From Puccinia triticina (lineage: Eukaryota > Basidiomycota > Pucciniomycetes > Pucciniales > Pucciniaceae), in the NCBI RefSeq assembly GCF_026914185.1, contig NC_070572.1, positions 4,712,001 through 4,776,000 of the forward strand: a stretch of 64,000 nt of DNA. The letters are read 5' to 3'. Under the pieces are notes generated by a model. The model saw only the letters and a program-made list of their open reading frames with translations, was not told the DNA's origin and ran no database searches. This document shows positions 1 to 12,360 of the stretch, piece by piece (position 1 is the first letter of the stretch; each line of letters begins with the position of its first letter). The translations under genes and the position numbers were made by a program.

Positions 1-2240
1 TATCAAAGCAAAGAAGTATATCAAAATGCTTCAAATGGAAGCAAACTGCAAAACACCGGGGTTTTTTTTCTTGATCTATGTTTATCATTGTTTTTATTTC
101 CATTTTTATTATAGACTCGCCGACCATTGTATCATTGGTTTTAAGCTATATTGGAGCTTGGCTACGTCACTCTGCTATCCTTGCCCACCTCCATAAAACC
201 CATTTCATCAATCACTTTAGTTTCTGTCATCAATTGATTGTAAATAGAACCCAATCTACTTATTCTTGATCCGCTTCCATTTCTTCAATCTGGCTCCCTG
301 AACATCTGCTCGTGAACGTACTCATTGAGCGCTGGCCATTGGGCCAAGCTGCTGGCCAACAGGGGCAGCCGGCTGAAGAACTAGATATTTAGAGTTGAAA
401 GAGCTCCCCACCGCCCATCCCCTTGCCCCTGCCCCCTCTGACACCAATGCCTGGAAAATAAGCAGAAGTCTAGGGACCTCATGCAGAATTTAGAACGAGC
501 AGCTTGGCAGACCCACCCCGCCCTCCGTTGGCTCCTCAACTCTCATCCCCCCCTTCTCTCCCACCGACCATGCTTCACCCCACGGCCTGTCCTCAGACCA
601 GCTCCTGTCCCCCAGAGACCCCACCATCTCCAGCCACTGGATCGACGTCATTGACTAATCCTCAGCACCTATGGTATACCTTGCCAACCGTGTTATGCAG
701 GCCAAGGCCCTACCCACCATTGTCTATGTTTTTCCTTCCTCCTGTCTATTTATCTTGAACTTGAGATTTAGCATTAAAATTTAATTCTGTCATTATGTGG
801 AGATGATTTATGCTCAACCAAAAAACTCTTTTTCTTATTTTCATGTATATTCCTACTTGGTTGTAACAAGTCTCTCCCCCTTTTCATTAGTCATCAGTAA
901 GCCATTAGTATTTGAAGTTTTTGAATAAAGTTGGATAAAAAGTTGCAAACTACTGGAGAGAACTGTGTCATGCTGTACTAAAGGCTTGGATCTCTTCATA
1001 AATAAATTCTAACCTGGTTTTCTGCCATGAATCAATTTAGCACTGATTGATTTTTTGAACATATTTTTGGCACCCAAAAGAGTAATGCACTAGAAAAAAA
1101 TATGAGATTTCACTCCTAATTGAGGCCTTCTTCACAAGTATCTCTTACAACCTGCCCCAGAGTTAATTTCTTAATTGTGAAGAACCCATACTGCAAGTTT
1201 ATTTTTGGCACCATAAGCTGCAATTTGCTGCTAGACTATACCCCTTAAGATCCTTTTCCAGCTTTTTTTAATTGAAGAAAAAGAACAGGGGGAAAATGAA
1301 TCAGATGAAATAATAGCTGATGGTGACAAAAGCATTGCACCAGCAGAGGGGATAAACTTATGAATATATTATGCAATAATCAATATGAAACCTAAGCTCA
1401 GTACAGCAGATTTGTATACCTTCATATGTATCCTACATGTGTTTCTCTTTCCTTAATTGAATTATTTTCAGATTATCACTAATCTGTATCTAATCTCCTT
1501 TGTTTTTCCTCCGGTTTTGTTTATCTTTGCAATCAGTCTATCCTTTTTGTTCCTTCTCATTTCTCATGTTGTTCCTTTCAGTTTTGCACCCTTAGCACTC
1601 AGTTTTTATTGAATCTGTGTTTCCTAATGTTGATGTTGGTTGGAAGAATAAATGGACATTTTGCCTTGCGGGGATCTTGCCATACTTGTGAATTCACACT
1701 GGATGAATTTTTCTGCAATTTTCAGAAGGTGAGCTTGAATGACTTTTCAGTATATCAAGGATGAGTTTCTGAAGGCAAAATAAGGGTGTCCTTGGGGGTT
1801 TGCACCCTGCAGCGGCAAAGCCGCCTTTGCCTCTAGTGTATGCTAATGATGTAGAAATGAAAAAAACAGAGAGCTAGAGAGATAGAATACATGAACACTA
1901 ACAGGGGAATGTGATCAAAACTGGGAAGGACTTGAGGCAGCTGAGACTTCAAAACTCCAAAGACACACAATGAACAATGAGTATCAATAGACTTGTTCAT
2001 TTCTGCCAACTCTTTTCTCTTGATTCAAAATTCACAACACACACAAATAATATGTTCTTAACAACCCCTGAAAACATTCAGCTATCAAGTAATGATCTTA
2101 TTAAATTGATCTCAATTTAATCATTTCTTTCATTCTCCTTTTTTAAAGAGAGAAAGACAAAGATACAACCATAAAGTAAGCTAAACACAACAGATAAGTG
2201 TGTTGAACTCATTTCATAGATCAGCAAAAGCAAAAAAAAG
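1..2240. other. gene-poor AT-rich region
   Basis: I find no open frame with convincing coding character, no splice-consistent exon chain and no inverted repeat pair here. Short frames such as that near 504-758 are low complexity (Pro/Ser-rich) without recognisable domains. The only notable item is a short GC-rich motif near 1808-1836 that recurs at 32522-32551. Confidence 0.5.
1808..1836. repeat. short GC hairpin motif shared with 32522-32551
   Basis: About 29 bp centred on a GCGGC/GCCGC hairpin followed by GCCTCTAGT occurs here and again at 32522-32551 with two or three differences. The second copy lies about 80 bp inside the right end of the 28850-32633 TIR element, so this one may be a relic of a related element end. 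No TIR is visible beside it here. Confidence 0.45.
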
Positions 2241-3490
2241 ATTCAAAAAATCAAGCACCAAACACAACAAGAGAGGGCCACAGGGAGTGTAGGAACCACA
2301 TTGGGAGTATTCATTTTTCTTGAAGTTGTGCAGGACCTTGGCAAGAATCCATTTGAGGAGACTGTTGTGAGGTGATTAGACAAGCAGTACCTTGAGGAAG
2401 GTGTGGATGTCAGATTGATGCAAGGGAAATGGACAGGCATGAGCTTCAGGCCAGCGTGGATGTGGGGGCGGAGAAAGACAAAGGTAAGTCTGATCAGGTC
2501 TTCAAGCGTCTAAAGGCAGTCAAGCACAACCATCAAAATCTTCACTTCCGGCCAGGCCAGCAGTACCAGGGCGCGGGGTTGGCACCTCTGCAAATTGTGG
2601 AGACCAGCTCGGGGTTCAGGAGCAGTGAAGCAGCAATGTGCAGTCGTGACAAAGGCGCGGTCGGAGGATTGGATGAGATGCTCAGTAAGGGCTGAGCAGA
2701 ATTTTCTCCTGGCGCGGTGGACACACAGCCCGCTGAGCATTGGCCCCAGCTGCAGCAAGCAAGATCAGTGTGCCAAAGCGTGTTGATGACTGTTGCACAG
2801 TCGGACTGGTGAATAAAACTGACTGCGTGGGATGGATAAGAAAATCGAGGTCAACTGCTTGGTTTTTTCAAGATCTGAAGGCCCTTCTTGGGTGGTAGAG
2901 AAACTTGGCCCCAAGTTGTTACCACCTCCCAGGTTGTATCCGGTCTTGATAACGGACTTTCTCAGCACCTGACACCCATCCTCATGAGAAACAGCGCATG
3001 GAATGGTGGAATGGCCCTTGTGGGCAGAGAAGCACTCAGGGTTGACCTATCTGTTGCTCCAGCTCATCATCTGTATGGCAAGCAGCGCGTCAATGGTCGA
3101 CAATCCAGAGGGCAGTGACGGCAGCAAAGGCGGATGCCTCGACGTCCAGCACGCCAGGGAAGGCGAGAAGGACGGGCGCGGCGGCTGATGCGCCAAGGCG
3201 GAGGCTCAGGAGGCCGGCCTTGACGACAAAGGCCAACACGCTGGAGACACTCGAGCGGGCCCCGGGGGCCGATGAGGATGCGCATGCGGGTTGCAACAAG
3301 CTCGACTGGCGTCGGCTCTCCTCCCCGGGCTACTTGGGCGCGGGCGCGCAGGACGGCAATGACCATCGCGTGCGTGAGGCAAGCAGCGAGAATGGGATCG
3401 TCAAAAATATTGTAAACTGTTTTGTGCGCCTTCTGGAGGAGCATGTGGGCTTGGCCTGTGGAATATGAGCTTGTGGGGGGGAGGGCGGGG
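2240..3490 (-). other. unassigned coding-like GC-rich region
   Basis: This region is much more GC-rich than its left flank, and open minus-strand frames run through it, e.g. 3067-3467 reading through KTVYNIFDDPILAACLTHAM and then VARGGEPTPVELVATRM. The frame joins directly to the SF3B3-like fragment upstream through a possible intron at about 3465-3508. I do not recognise the protein, and the best frame changes near 3250. It may be a second captured or decayed gene fragment. A plus-strand frame at 3115-3468 overlaps it but is compositionally weaker. No start, stop or complete exon chain can be defined. Confidence 0.3.
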
Positions 3491-3491
3491 A

Positions 3492-4600
3492 CAAGGGAAG
3501 GATCGATGTACCTGGAGGGCGAACCGGGCGACCTGGACGTCGAGGGCCATGGTGCGGTGCTTGGACTCAACAGTGATGACATGTTTGGTGGCTGGGTTGA
3601 GCAGAATTTTGCGTGGGGTGTACGCGAGGGGCATGGGGTCCTGTTTGACCTTCGCGCTGAGTCTGGGGATCGTGAATATCCTACATCCCTCATCCACACA
3701 AATCAATACAGGAAGGAAAGAGAGAGAGAGGGGGGGGATGGATGGATGGACATACTGGAGGGAGGAGCCGACGATGCCAATGAGGCCTTCCGGACACAGC
3801 TTGGCACTGAAGCTGTGCATGTTGTCCAGCGCGTCGTAGATAAGCGGGCCGAAATTCAGCAGGTTCTGGAAGGTGTAGTTCAGCCAGGTGCGGGATGAAA
3901 GCACAATGACACTGGTCTTCCTGTCCACCTTCACGGGCAGGGGTTTGATGGGACGGGAGCCAAGGAAGTGGTAACAGAAACATCAATCAGTATTTTAACA
4001 AAAAAAAGAAGTGTGTGTGCATGTGTATGTGGGCTTTACTGGGTGCGCGTGTTGGTGAGCTGGTTGTTGACGGAGTCAAGCACTGTGCGGAGGAGGATGC
4101 CGTGAGCTAGACTGATGTTAACAAAGAGGGTTTCGTTATTTTTATTGATTGACAAGTCAAAGATCTTGGTGATACAGATGGAGGTGGGGACGGCGGTGAG
4201 GGCCTGGAAGGAGATGGTCTTGAGGACCAAGGTGGGGTTGAGGGAGATGATGTGAACGGTAGTGTTTTTGAGGCCAATGGGGAGGAAGGGTGTGTGTTGT
4301 CTCCCCTTGGGTACCTCGGACGGAGAGGGAGAGACTGGTGATGGTGGCACCCATCTCTTTCTGCTCCTGGTACTTGTTGAGCTGGCTGTTGAGGTCAAGC
4401 TTGAAGTAGATGAGCTCGCCGCCGTGGAGGCGGACAACCACCTGGCGCCGGTTGGAGCTCGATCCGACGATGGTCCGGCCACCTGGAGTCAAGGCCAGGG
4501 CGCAACAGTGGGTAGGGAGCTGGGTGTGTCGTACGGCGTGGCAGCATTGGCAAAGCAACAGTTCAAAGGTGAGCGGTGAGTCCGTTGTGATGGGTGCGAT
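3492..4600 (-). pseudogene. internal fragment of splicing factor SF3B subunit 3 (RSE1/SAP130)
   Basis: Reading from 4560 down, the translation follows the middle of SF3B3/Rse1, the beta-propeller scaffold of the U2 snRNP SF3b complex. Matches include GGELIYFKLDLNSQLNKY, then NTTVHIISLNP, then HGILLRTVLDSV, then FLGSRPIKPLPVK, then LSSRTWLNYTFQ, then SAKVKQDPMPLAYTPRKILL. A GT-AG intron at 3681-3755 falls inside the match. Breaks: a 1-nt frameshift near 4318 between SLSLS and EVPKG; no AG at the expected acceptor near 3973 for the intron starting at 4038. Only some 200 of the family's ~1,200 residues are present, with neither start nor end. It is a decayed or captured gene piece, not the functional locus. 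Family identity is high confidence from memory of the conserved blocks. Confidence 0.8.
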
Positions 4601-5104
4601 GGAGCTTCACCAGACGATTACCTATAAATAGAAGGACGCTGGCATCCATATTTCCCCAGGCGGCTCTTGAGCTGAAATTCCAGCCCGGGGTTGCCTCACC
4701 CCTGTCCGCTGTTGCATTTGCACAGTCCGGCGGGGGATACTCGTGGACCCCCCTGTGCTTACGGGCTGGGGGTCTTCCTCTCACCACTTTTTAACCCTGC
4801 TAGACAGGGATGGGTGGTGGGCCATGATACATCAGCTTGCTGATGTTAGGTGGCAGGGTGCGGATTCTAGTCTTTTTTTTGTTTTTTGCTTAATTTGTGA
4901 GCTGAATCTCAGCCTGTGGATGCTTATTTTGTAAAAGGGGAAACTTTTGATTTTTTTTTGTATTTTGGTCATTTGTAGGGGAAACCCTTGAATTTTTTTT
5001 CCACAAAACTGAGGCTTTAATATACTTGGATAATGTTGTGGAGATTTTGAAACAAAGTCAATTCATGCAAGGAGAAACAAAATCAGCCAAGTATTCAAGA
5101 TTTT
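4601..5104. other. no gene seen
   Basis: AT-rich spacer between the SF3B3 fragment and the 3' end of the OTU-like gene. A polyadenylation-like AATAAA lies directly after the stop of the downstream gene, reading on the minus strand. Confidence 0.5.
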
Positions 5105-7124
5105 TTATTGAGGTGTCTGATTACCACTTCCTAACAGCTCATAACTATGATTGTCTAAAATGATCCCATGACACTCTTTAGATCCTTCATTGAAAGTAAA
5201 TCGTCGAGCATACACATTGGGTTTTTTATCAGCTACAACAACAATATTGTACTTGTTCCTTTCTGCAAATGCAGCAACAACCAGCTCATCATTGAAGCCT
5301 TTAAGTCCATCATGTATAATCCCATTGTAAATATAGTGATGCACCATTTCTTTGTAGTTATTTCCTTTTGTTGAAAAATATTTTTGGAAAATTCTTGGGT
5401 TTTCTATCATGTATTTATATAATTCTGACATCACTTGAGGATAGCTACCTTGATCATGGTACTTGATTTGTGCAAGTGCTCTGAAAAGACTATTTGGACC
5501 TTGACTTATAAAGCGATGGGTTTGTATATGTCGACCGGGTAAATAATAAACCTGAGTTTTGAAGGCTGAGGGTGGTAACACTGTAGTTATTGGTGTTTGT
5601 TGCAATACACCACCTGCAATTTGATCATAATGGCTTGTTGGTAAAAAGGGAGTATTTTCTGGACCAACATGGTGGTTGGGAGGGAAGATATGGCCCGGGG
5701 GGAATAAATTTGTCTGATGGAATTTGAAATCCGGCTGACTATATCTGTGAGCTTCTTGTAAATTGAAATGTGAAAAGGATGTCAAATCAGATTCAGTTCA
5801 TGCAGAAAGGAAAAACAAAACAGTCAGCAGGTATTTTAGTTCAAGAATTTTGTTTGAAGAGTATGTACTTACCACTTAATAACTCATATTTATAGTTGTT
5901 CAGAATTATTCCATGGGCCATCTGAGTGTTTGGATTGAAGTCATATCGCCTAGCAATCACCTCTGGTGTTGTATCAGATACAAAAGCAATGTTGTAACTA
6001 TTCCTTTTTGCAAAAGCAGCAATAACAGCATTGTTCTCAGCACCTAGATGTGCATTGTGATTCTTCCCATGAATATAGTTAAAGACTCTCATACTGTAAG
6101 TATTTCCATTGTATGGCAGAAACCCTTGAAAATGTTTTTGGTTTGCTAGCATGTAGTCATATATTTGATCCTTAACTTCCAAATATCTGTCTTGAGTTTT
6201 GTACTTGATTTGAGAAAGTACTCTGAACAGACTGTCGTCACCTTGAACTATATAATCGTGGGTTCAAATATATTGGCCAGGCAGATAATGAACATGAGTC
6301 TTGAAGGATGAGTTTGGCAGTTCAGTTAATGTTTTTGGTTCTGTGTGCAATACCTGAGATGCAAATTGGTTGTGTGGTTCTACTGGCATAAAGCGAGTGG
6401 TTGCTGGATCAATATACTGGGTTGGATGGAAGAAAGGTGTCGGATGTGTGTACAGCTGATTGTGTTGATGAGGTATTACTTGGTATGGAGCTGGAGCCCA
6501 GGCTGGTTCAAGTGGTTCTTCGTGATGCCCAACTGGGTACAGAGACAATTAAGAGACATTTGTCAAAAGTTTCATTAGCGGGATAGGCCAAATTCTGCTT
6601 GCGCGGTAAGATGCGGTTCTCAGAAACTTACATCCATGATGGAACAATCCCCGTAGCCATTTCAAATTAAACATATGATGTAATAGGTCTTTGAATTCCC
6701 TCCATTTTCTTTTGATCCAGGATTCCTTTGGCTCTTTGTACGTGGGTGGGATTGGAAGTGGCTGTGTGCCGGATTCAAAATTCCTTTCTGGATTGGGATT
6801 GATTTCTACCCAACCCGGTTCTCGTGCTTCTGCTACGTTTAGATTTTGGGAATCAACTGATACCCCATTATCTTTACCAACAACCAAAGTTTCTTGAGGT
6901 TTACCCACGCCTGCCAGGTTGCTGGCATCACCCGAAGTTTTGCCAATTCAAGTTGCAGAAGACGTTCTAGCTCCAGCTCCCATGGCAGCTTCCATTCCCT
7001 CCACTAGAATAGCCCCAAGGATGAGCAATGTGAAGCACGCCAATAAGAAAACTTTTACAGAGGGAATGGATGAGTTGGTGCAAAGATGAAATGACGCATG
7101 ACAATGGGCTTTTCGAACCGCCAT
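5105..7124 (-). pseudogene. secreted/anchored tandem OTU-like protein, catalytic residues absent, two in-frame TGA codons
   Basis: Three exons: 7124-6632, 6532-5873, 5754-5105, joined by clean GT-AG introns (6533-6631, 5755-5872). The total is 1,803 nt, an uninterrupted phase of 601 codons except for TGA at 6948-6950 (codon 59) and TGA at 6264-6266 (codon 254). The N-terminus has a hydrophobic segment (FLLACFTLLILGAIL, residues ~26-40) after a basic start, a signal or anchor. Two modules follow, each a Pro/His-rich linker, then an OTU-like core (SLFRVLSQ... and SLFRALAQ..., with VIAAFAKRN and LVVAAFAERN). Catalytic OTUs have GDGNC before LFRA. Here both copies have Ser instead of Cys, and the terminal HYE-type His is Lys or Ser. 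The fold assignment rests on these motifs. If functional it would be a non-catalytic ubiquitin-binding-type OTU; the two stops argue for decay or stop-codon readthrough. Confidence 0.6.
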
Positions 7125-7920
7125 GTTACTTGTCCTACTCGTTTGTAGAATACCAATGGAGTTAGTTTGGGCAGGTTTGTGTAATTGTTAATATTCAGTG
7201 CTACCCAGGAATGCAATAAAGAGGGTTTTGGTTTAATAGATAAATAAAGTCTGTTTACCCGGGTGCTTCGCAGCCCTTACTCCAAATTATATATTGTGCG
7301 TGAAATGGTTATACATGACCAAAGAATGATAGACAGACAATGTGTCGCAGTGTCAAGATGCTTGACCGGAGGCATCATAGCTCTTGGTCCAACACAACCT
7401 GTCGGACAAGTCTCTGGTGGCGGTTCAAGCATCGACTCGAATATGCCACCGGTACTGGTACTATACAAGAGTAGGACTCATTAGATGTTTCAACCCCTGT
7501 GCGGATTGATTGTGGCCGACACAAGTTGTGGTGAAGATGATATTTGTCGGCACCGTTTACAGGGTTTGATGCATACAGAAAGGCCCTCCACAGAGTCGCT
7601 AAATCAGGTTGCCAGGATCCACATTTGGCGACCCTCATAGCAGACTGACCGTCCAGCAACGCTTAAACGCATCTCAGTAAGAGCACCGAAGGGGCCAAAC
7701 TGGGCCAGTCCCTCTTCTGAGGGGTGGGCAGGCAGGCGCGAACTTCAAGTCCCTCCTTAGGGGGAGCATAGCGAACTACGAAGGAGGGACTTGCCTCTCA
7801 AGTGGACGGGCAGGTCTGGCCCTACAGGATAAAGCAAAATGGGATGAAGACATCACACTTGCCTATTTCCCCCAAAAACTCCCTGTATACTTGTGATTCT
7901 TGCTGTGCCTTTTGCACCAT
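7125..7920. other. intergenic, no gene seen
   Basis: No supported gene. It contains the upstream region of the OTU-like locus (TATA-poor) and an inverted repeat at 7747-7792. Confidence 0.4.
7747..7792. repeat. short inverted repeat
   Basis: AAGTCCCTCCTT at the left is matched by AAGGAGGGACTT at the right, around a 22-nt spacer. It could be the remains of a small TIR element; no target duplication was recognised. Confidence 0.5.
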
Positions 7921-8140
7921 TAGGGCCGGACCCCGCGGGGTACCCGAGAGCATCCAGCCCTGCCGTGGTAATACCCGTCGGGAATACCCGAGGAAAAAAG
8001 CCAGGGCTTCTGCTCCCGTGGAAATACCCGCGGGTGCCGGGTCGGGTACACGGGTAGATGCGGGTATTTTACCCGGCGGGTACCCGCGGATATGCTTGTG
8101 GATTTCCGGGTATACCCGCGGGTACCTGGTGTTTGATCCT
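7921..8140. mobile_element. left-end fragment of a non-autonomous hAT element
   Basis: The first bases TAGGGCCGGACCC match the terminal inverted repeat of the complete hAT element at 33364-34141. The next ~200 bp, rich in GGGTACCCGCGGG-type words, align with positions 33364-33580 of that copy. No right terminus is visible here, so this copy is truncated. Directly downstream lies a piece of hAT transposase. Confidence 0.7.
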
Positions 8141-8175
8141 AGGCTCTAGCGGATGTCTTTGGATCCGTACAGACA

Positions 8176-8460
8176 GTGAATGACCTCCAAACGGACATCA
8201 ATCAATACCTCAAGGAGGCCAACAAACCGGGCAACACATATTGGAATACTGGAAGCGCAAAAAAAAAATTGTCCCCTTTGCTCTCAGGAATGGCAAAGTG
8301 CTTCCTTGCCATTACTGCTTCCAGTGCTTTGTCTGAGCCGGTCTTTTCGAAATCAAAACGCATCATTGGTCCCCAGCGGTCAAGTCTTGACCCACGCTCG
8401 GTCAAGCACCTCCTTTGTCTCAAGGAGTGGTACCAATTTACCAAACCATTGGGCACTTAG
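8176..8460 (+). pseudogene. hAT transposase C-terminal dimerisation domain fragment
   Basis: The 94-residue frame carries the hAT-C pattern: a W near the start (YWNTG), PLLSGMAKCFLAITASSA, SEPVFSKSKRII (canonical SERxFS has become SEPVFS), RSSLDPRSVKHLLCLKEW, then the stop. hAT transposases cut and paste DNA with an RNase H-like DDE domain; only the C-terminal dimerisation part survives, without catalytic residues or BED finger. It sits just right of a hAT left end (7921-8140), so the two are probably remnants of one element or nested relatives. Not functional alone. Confidence 0.8.
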
Positions 8461-9780
8461 ATCCCCTGGCTTACAGTGAACTTATGAAGACAAGGCCACC
8501 GGAACAGCTCGATAATCAACCCAAAATAATTTTTTTCCACATTATTGTACTTTATTATTTAAAACTATACTACTTTGGCACTGTTGATGGTTGATTGATC
8601 TCACCACATCAGTGAAGTGTGAAGAATGAGAGGAGCAGCTGATGAGTGAGGCAAGTCAAAGACGATAAGAGTAAGGTTTCACACAAGTGACATGCAAGAA
8701 TTTTACACTAAGGTCAAAGATGGTATTGTTTCTTTGTTTTGGACTTGTTTTTCCTGATTTCCTGGACCTCCTGAGTGGAGGGTCTTGCCGGTCAGGAATC
8801 CAGGTCCGCAGGAGACGTTCCAGGAAGTATTTTTTTCCTGGAGAGTGTGACCTGGTCAACTTCCTAGAGGTGGTTTGAAATCCCCTATTATAGATTCCTT
8901 CCAGGTGTAGCAGTGGATAGATGGAGGTTAGATGGCCAAAGTTTTTCAAATGTCACTTGTCATCAAGTGATCATCGTTTTTCCTGGTGCTTTGTTGCATG
9001 AAGCATATGCAACATGAAAATATTCCCAAAATTGACTGTTTGGGTGTGTAACCAAAAAGTATACAGTTAGCAGTCATTTTCCTACCAAGCCCACTGTGCA
9101 CCCCTTATATGGCATGTTCTGGTGACACATTATTTCTAAAAAATTTAGGGGATCCATTTTATGCACATTTATCTGTGCCCTCAAATTTTTAATCTTATAG
9201 TACACAACAAAAACGTTACCAGTACAAAAAAATACATTAAGAAAAGGGCAGACAACTCGCAAATTTGTGCCAAATTTGGCAGACAACTCCCAAAAAAGGG
9301 GCCGGGTGGACATTGGGGATCTGGTTGAGATTCAAGAAACAGTACTGCCAATGTAAACAAACTTTGGAGTTATTTTCTCAAAATTTGCAAGTTCTTTTTT
9401 CCAAGCCTATGAATTTTATAGCTTTGAAGTACAATGGCCACACAAACATGATTTGAATCAAGTTGGATACCACAAGGCATTCAAAAGGCCTATGGTTGAA
9501 TGAATGGTTGAATGATTCTCAAAAAAAGTTAAATATCATCACACCAATGTCACCATTGTTTAATTTTTTCAGAAGAATTCATAGTGGAAATTTATCTCAA
9601 GTTTGTGTATTTGAAGGAGGGATGCAGGTTTAGCTGGGAGCAAGAACCAGAGAGGCCTCTGTAAGATGCTGTTGACAGCCGGGCTTTGATATATTTGCCT
9701 TTCAAACAAGAACCAAGTCAAGTTATTAGACGTAGATAATGAGAAATAAAGAGAGAATGTGGGTCTATGATGGGAGGAGG
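8461..9780. other. intergenic with repeat relics
   Basis: No gene recognised. 8755-8895 (CCTGGACCTCCTG... TCCAGGTCCGCAGGAGACG... TTTGAAATCCCC) resembles the right part of the TIR element at 27062-28197 (28063-28197), so it is likely a truncated copy. The remainder is AT-rich and unremarkable. Confidence 0.45.
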
Positions 9781-11669
9781 TCAGCTGAACACAGTCTTCT
9801 TGCCGACAGTCTCCGGGTTCTTGACGATTCCCGTTGGGGCGCGTTGAGCGTTCGCCAGAGCGGCCCCAGGTTTCTGTCTTCCCTTGAACTCTTTCTTGAC
9901 TTTTCTGACGGCTTCGTTGGCGATGGGGGGAGGAGGAGCAATAGGCTCGGGGATATGCGCGGGGGTGGGTGGACAGTAGGGGGCCGATGAGGGTAGCGGA
10001 TGTGGGCGGGGCCGCCTGGGTTGTGGGGCCCCATCTCGTGTCATCCGTCCTGTCGACGCCGGCGGGCCGGGGTAGCCTCGCTTTTGCTGGATCAACCGCG
10101 CCGAGCCCCCGCCACGCTTGACGGCATCCGCAGAGGCGTACTCGACCGTTAGAATTCGGCCGTCAAGCTGGTGGTTCTTCAGGTTTGTTAGCACGTTTGT
10201 CGCTTGCTCGACCGTCTCGAAATCCACAAAGGCAAACCTACATGCCCATACCCCCAATACATCAGTTTTCCGAGTTGTTGTCGTTTTTTTTTTTTTCCCC
10301 ATCTCTGAACCCTCTAACTCACCCCTTACATTTTCCCGAATCTTCAAACGTGCCCATTCGCACCTTGCGGATCCCGACCTCAGCCGAACGACTATCTAGC
10401 TTTCTCTTCCCTCCTGCTTTTTCAGGTTCTTCGTCGTCTAATTCATCCTCATCTGTATCGTTTCCCTTTGTCTTTGATTTCAAGTTGGATGCTTTAGGCT
10501 TCCATGCTTGTTGGGCTCGGTGATGGGCGTGTAACATCGAAACAATACCTTCACTCTAGAAAGAGAGGCGAAAATCGGAATGTCAGCAGAGTGAAACAAT
10601 GAACACAAGGACGGTGATGAGGCTGGATCTACTGACGGTTGTTTCGAAGCTCAAATTGCCAAAGTAAATGCAGGGTGCCGGAGGTTGTTTCTGACGGTCG
10701 AGTATTTTTCGGACGGATTTACTGACTGTTGGGGGTGGGGCGGCGGCAGATTGGAGAGAGGGATTAGAGGGATCAGCGGAGGCGGGTGTAGCGGAAGGGC
10801 GGCCGGAGTAATCGGAGGCACGCTTGATAAGAAGCTTGCGGCCGCCGAGCTGGCACTCGCACTTCTCGAGGGCCGCGTCGACATCCTCGGCGCTCGCAAA
10901 GTCTACGTTTGCAAATCCGCTGTTTGCTTCGTGTGGCCGCTTGCCTGCGGATATGTGCAGCCGAGTCACCGTCCCCACAGGCTGGAAGAACTGAGCTAGT
11001 TCTCGAGCCGTCGTCGTGAAGAGTAGGTTTCCAACCCATACACCATGCTTCGATCTGGTGGCCGTCGTGAAAATCGATTCCACTTTCCGAGAACTCGTCA
11101 CTGTCTCTGTCGTCTTTGAATTATCGACCTCATCCTCCTCGCCCATTGCTTTCCTTTTCTCTAACTTCCTTCGTTTCCGTCTTTCCTTATTTGAGATCGC
11201 TTCGGTTTCGACTTTTAAATTTTGCTGCCCATCTGCTTGTTCGTCATCCTCATCCTCATCATCTTGATCATCCTGTTTCGAGTCAGTTGAAATGATACTC
11301 GGAGGGCACTCTTCATTTGCTTCGTGTTCAACTATTTCTTGATCAGCCGGCTTCTTCTTTTTCTTCTTCTCTTTCTTGGGCCTTTCTTCGGTTATGTGAG
11401 CGACAGGTTCAGATGACTGGTCAGCGGGACCGATCTCGTCCTTCTCATCCTGAAAACGGGGTTGTTTTTTTTTTGAATTTGTTTGGTAAGATACTATCGG
11501 ATCAGCCCACTTAACAGAAAGTCGGTTCAGATTATGTGTGTAGATTACTACTGACTTCGTTGGTTTTATTCTTTTGTTCTTTGGAGCCCTTCCGTTTCCG
11601 TTTGGTTTTCTTTTGATCGACATCCTCATTCTGGTGTTTTTCGCCAGCTGTTGTTGGAGCTCGGGACAT
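9781..11669 (-). CDS. Nop13-like nucleolar protein with two RRM domains
   Basis: Four exons: 11669-11556, 11449-10637, 10555-10323, 10237-9781, giving 538 residues. Introns are GT-AG; two use a GTCAGT donor. The N-terminal ~150 residues are a Lys/Glu/Asp-rich charged tail (KKEKKKKKKP, DDEDEDDEQ). RRM1 follows (VWVGNLLFTTTAREL as RNP2, SGFANVDF as RNP1), then RRM2 (CIYFGNLSFETT as RNP2, and KGFAFVDFE as RNP1, created by the last splice), then a basic Pro-rich tail. This architecture matches yeast Nop13, a nucleolar pre-ribosomal RNA-binding protein. A long acidic insertion separates RNP2 and RNP1 of RRM2. The first in-frame ATG after an upstream stop was taken as start. No regulatory signal stands out. 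Confidence 0.88.
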
Positions 11670-12360
11670 CTCTGCTTTCTTTCCTTCTTGCCCGTTTTGC
11701 GCTGAAGTCGTTTCCAAAATGATTGGTTTTTGGTTGAATGTCAAACTGAATATTCAATTTCAGTTTTCGATTGGTAACCCTCCCCCGGCCCAAATCTTCC
11801 GTCAAGAAATGATCCCACAAGCAATGTTTGCTTCACGAACAGACATTTATAAATCCGTCCCGATGTATTTTGGGATCTTTGAGCTCTGGGCACTTCAAAT
11901 TGTCTCTCCTCTGAAGTTGCAAGGTTGCGCATTTTGAACTCATTACATATTGTTGGTTGCATAGATAAAGCCAAAGCAAGATCAACCATGTGTCTTACTG
12001 ATTGATCTGGACTGATTTCAAGTGTCTTGCGAAAACTGAATGACGCCGAGATTATTATCGCTATTATACACATCCCCATTCATTCTTGTCAACGCTAGAG
12101 ATCGTGGTCAGAGCCATACATGAAAAAAAAAAAACATAAAACCCATTATAGAAGAGCAAAACCTTTGCCCATTAGATCCAACCCTCCCCAGTTAAAACAC
12201 CCGGGATATAAGAGGAGACATGCGACCAGCAAGCATATGTCCTTAGGAAAAAGAAAAACACGGTTACACAGGACTCAAAAAAAACTGAGCAAAAATAGCC
12301 TCATGAAGCATCCGATGGGGAGCCCTCGTTTGATTGAAAGGTATGTGTCATATAACCTCA
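11670..12360. other. intergenic, no gene seen
   Basis: Upstream of the Nop13-like gene and downstream of the next minus-strand gene. Minor open frames here are short and lack coding character. Confidence 0.4.
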
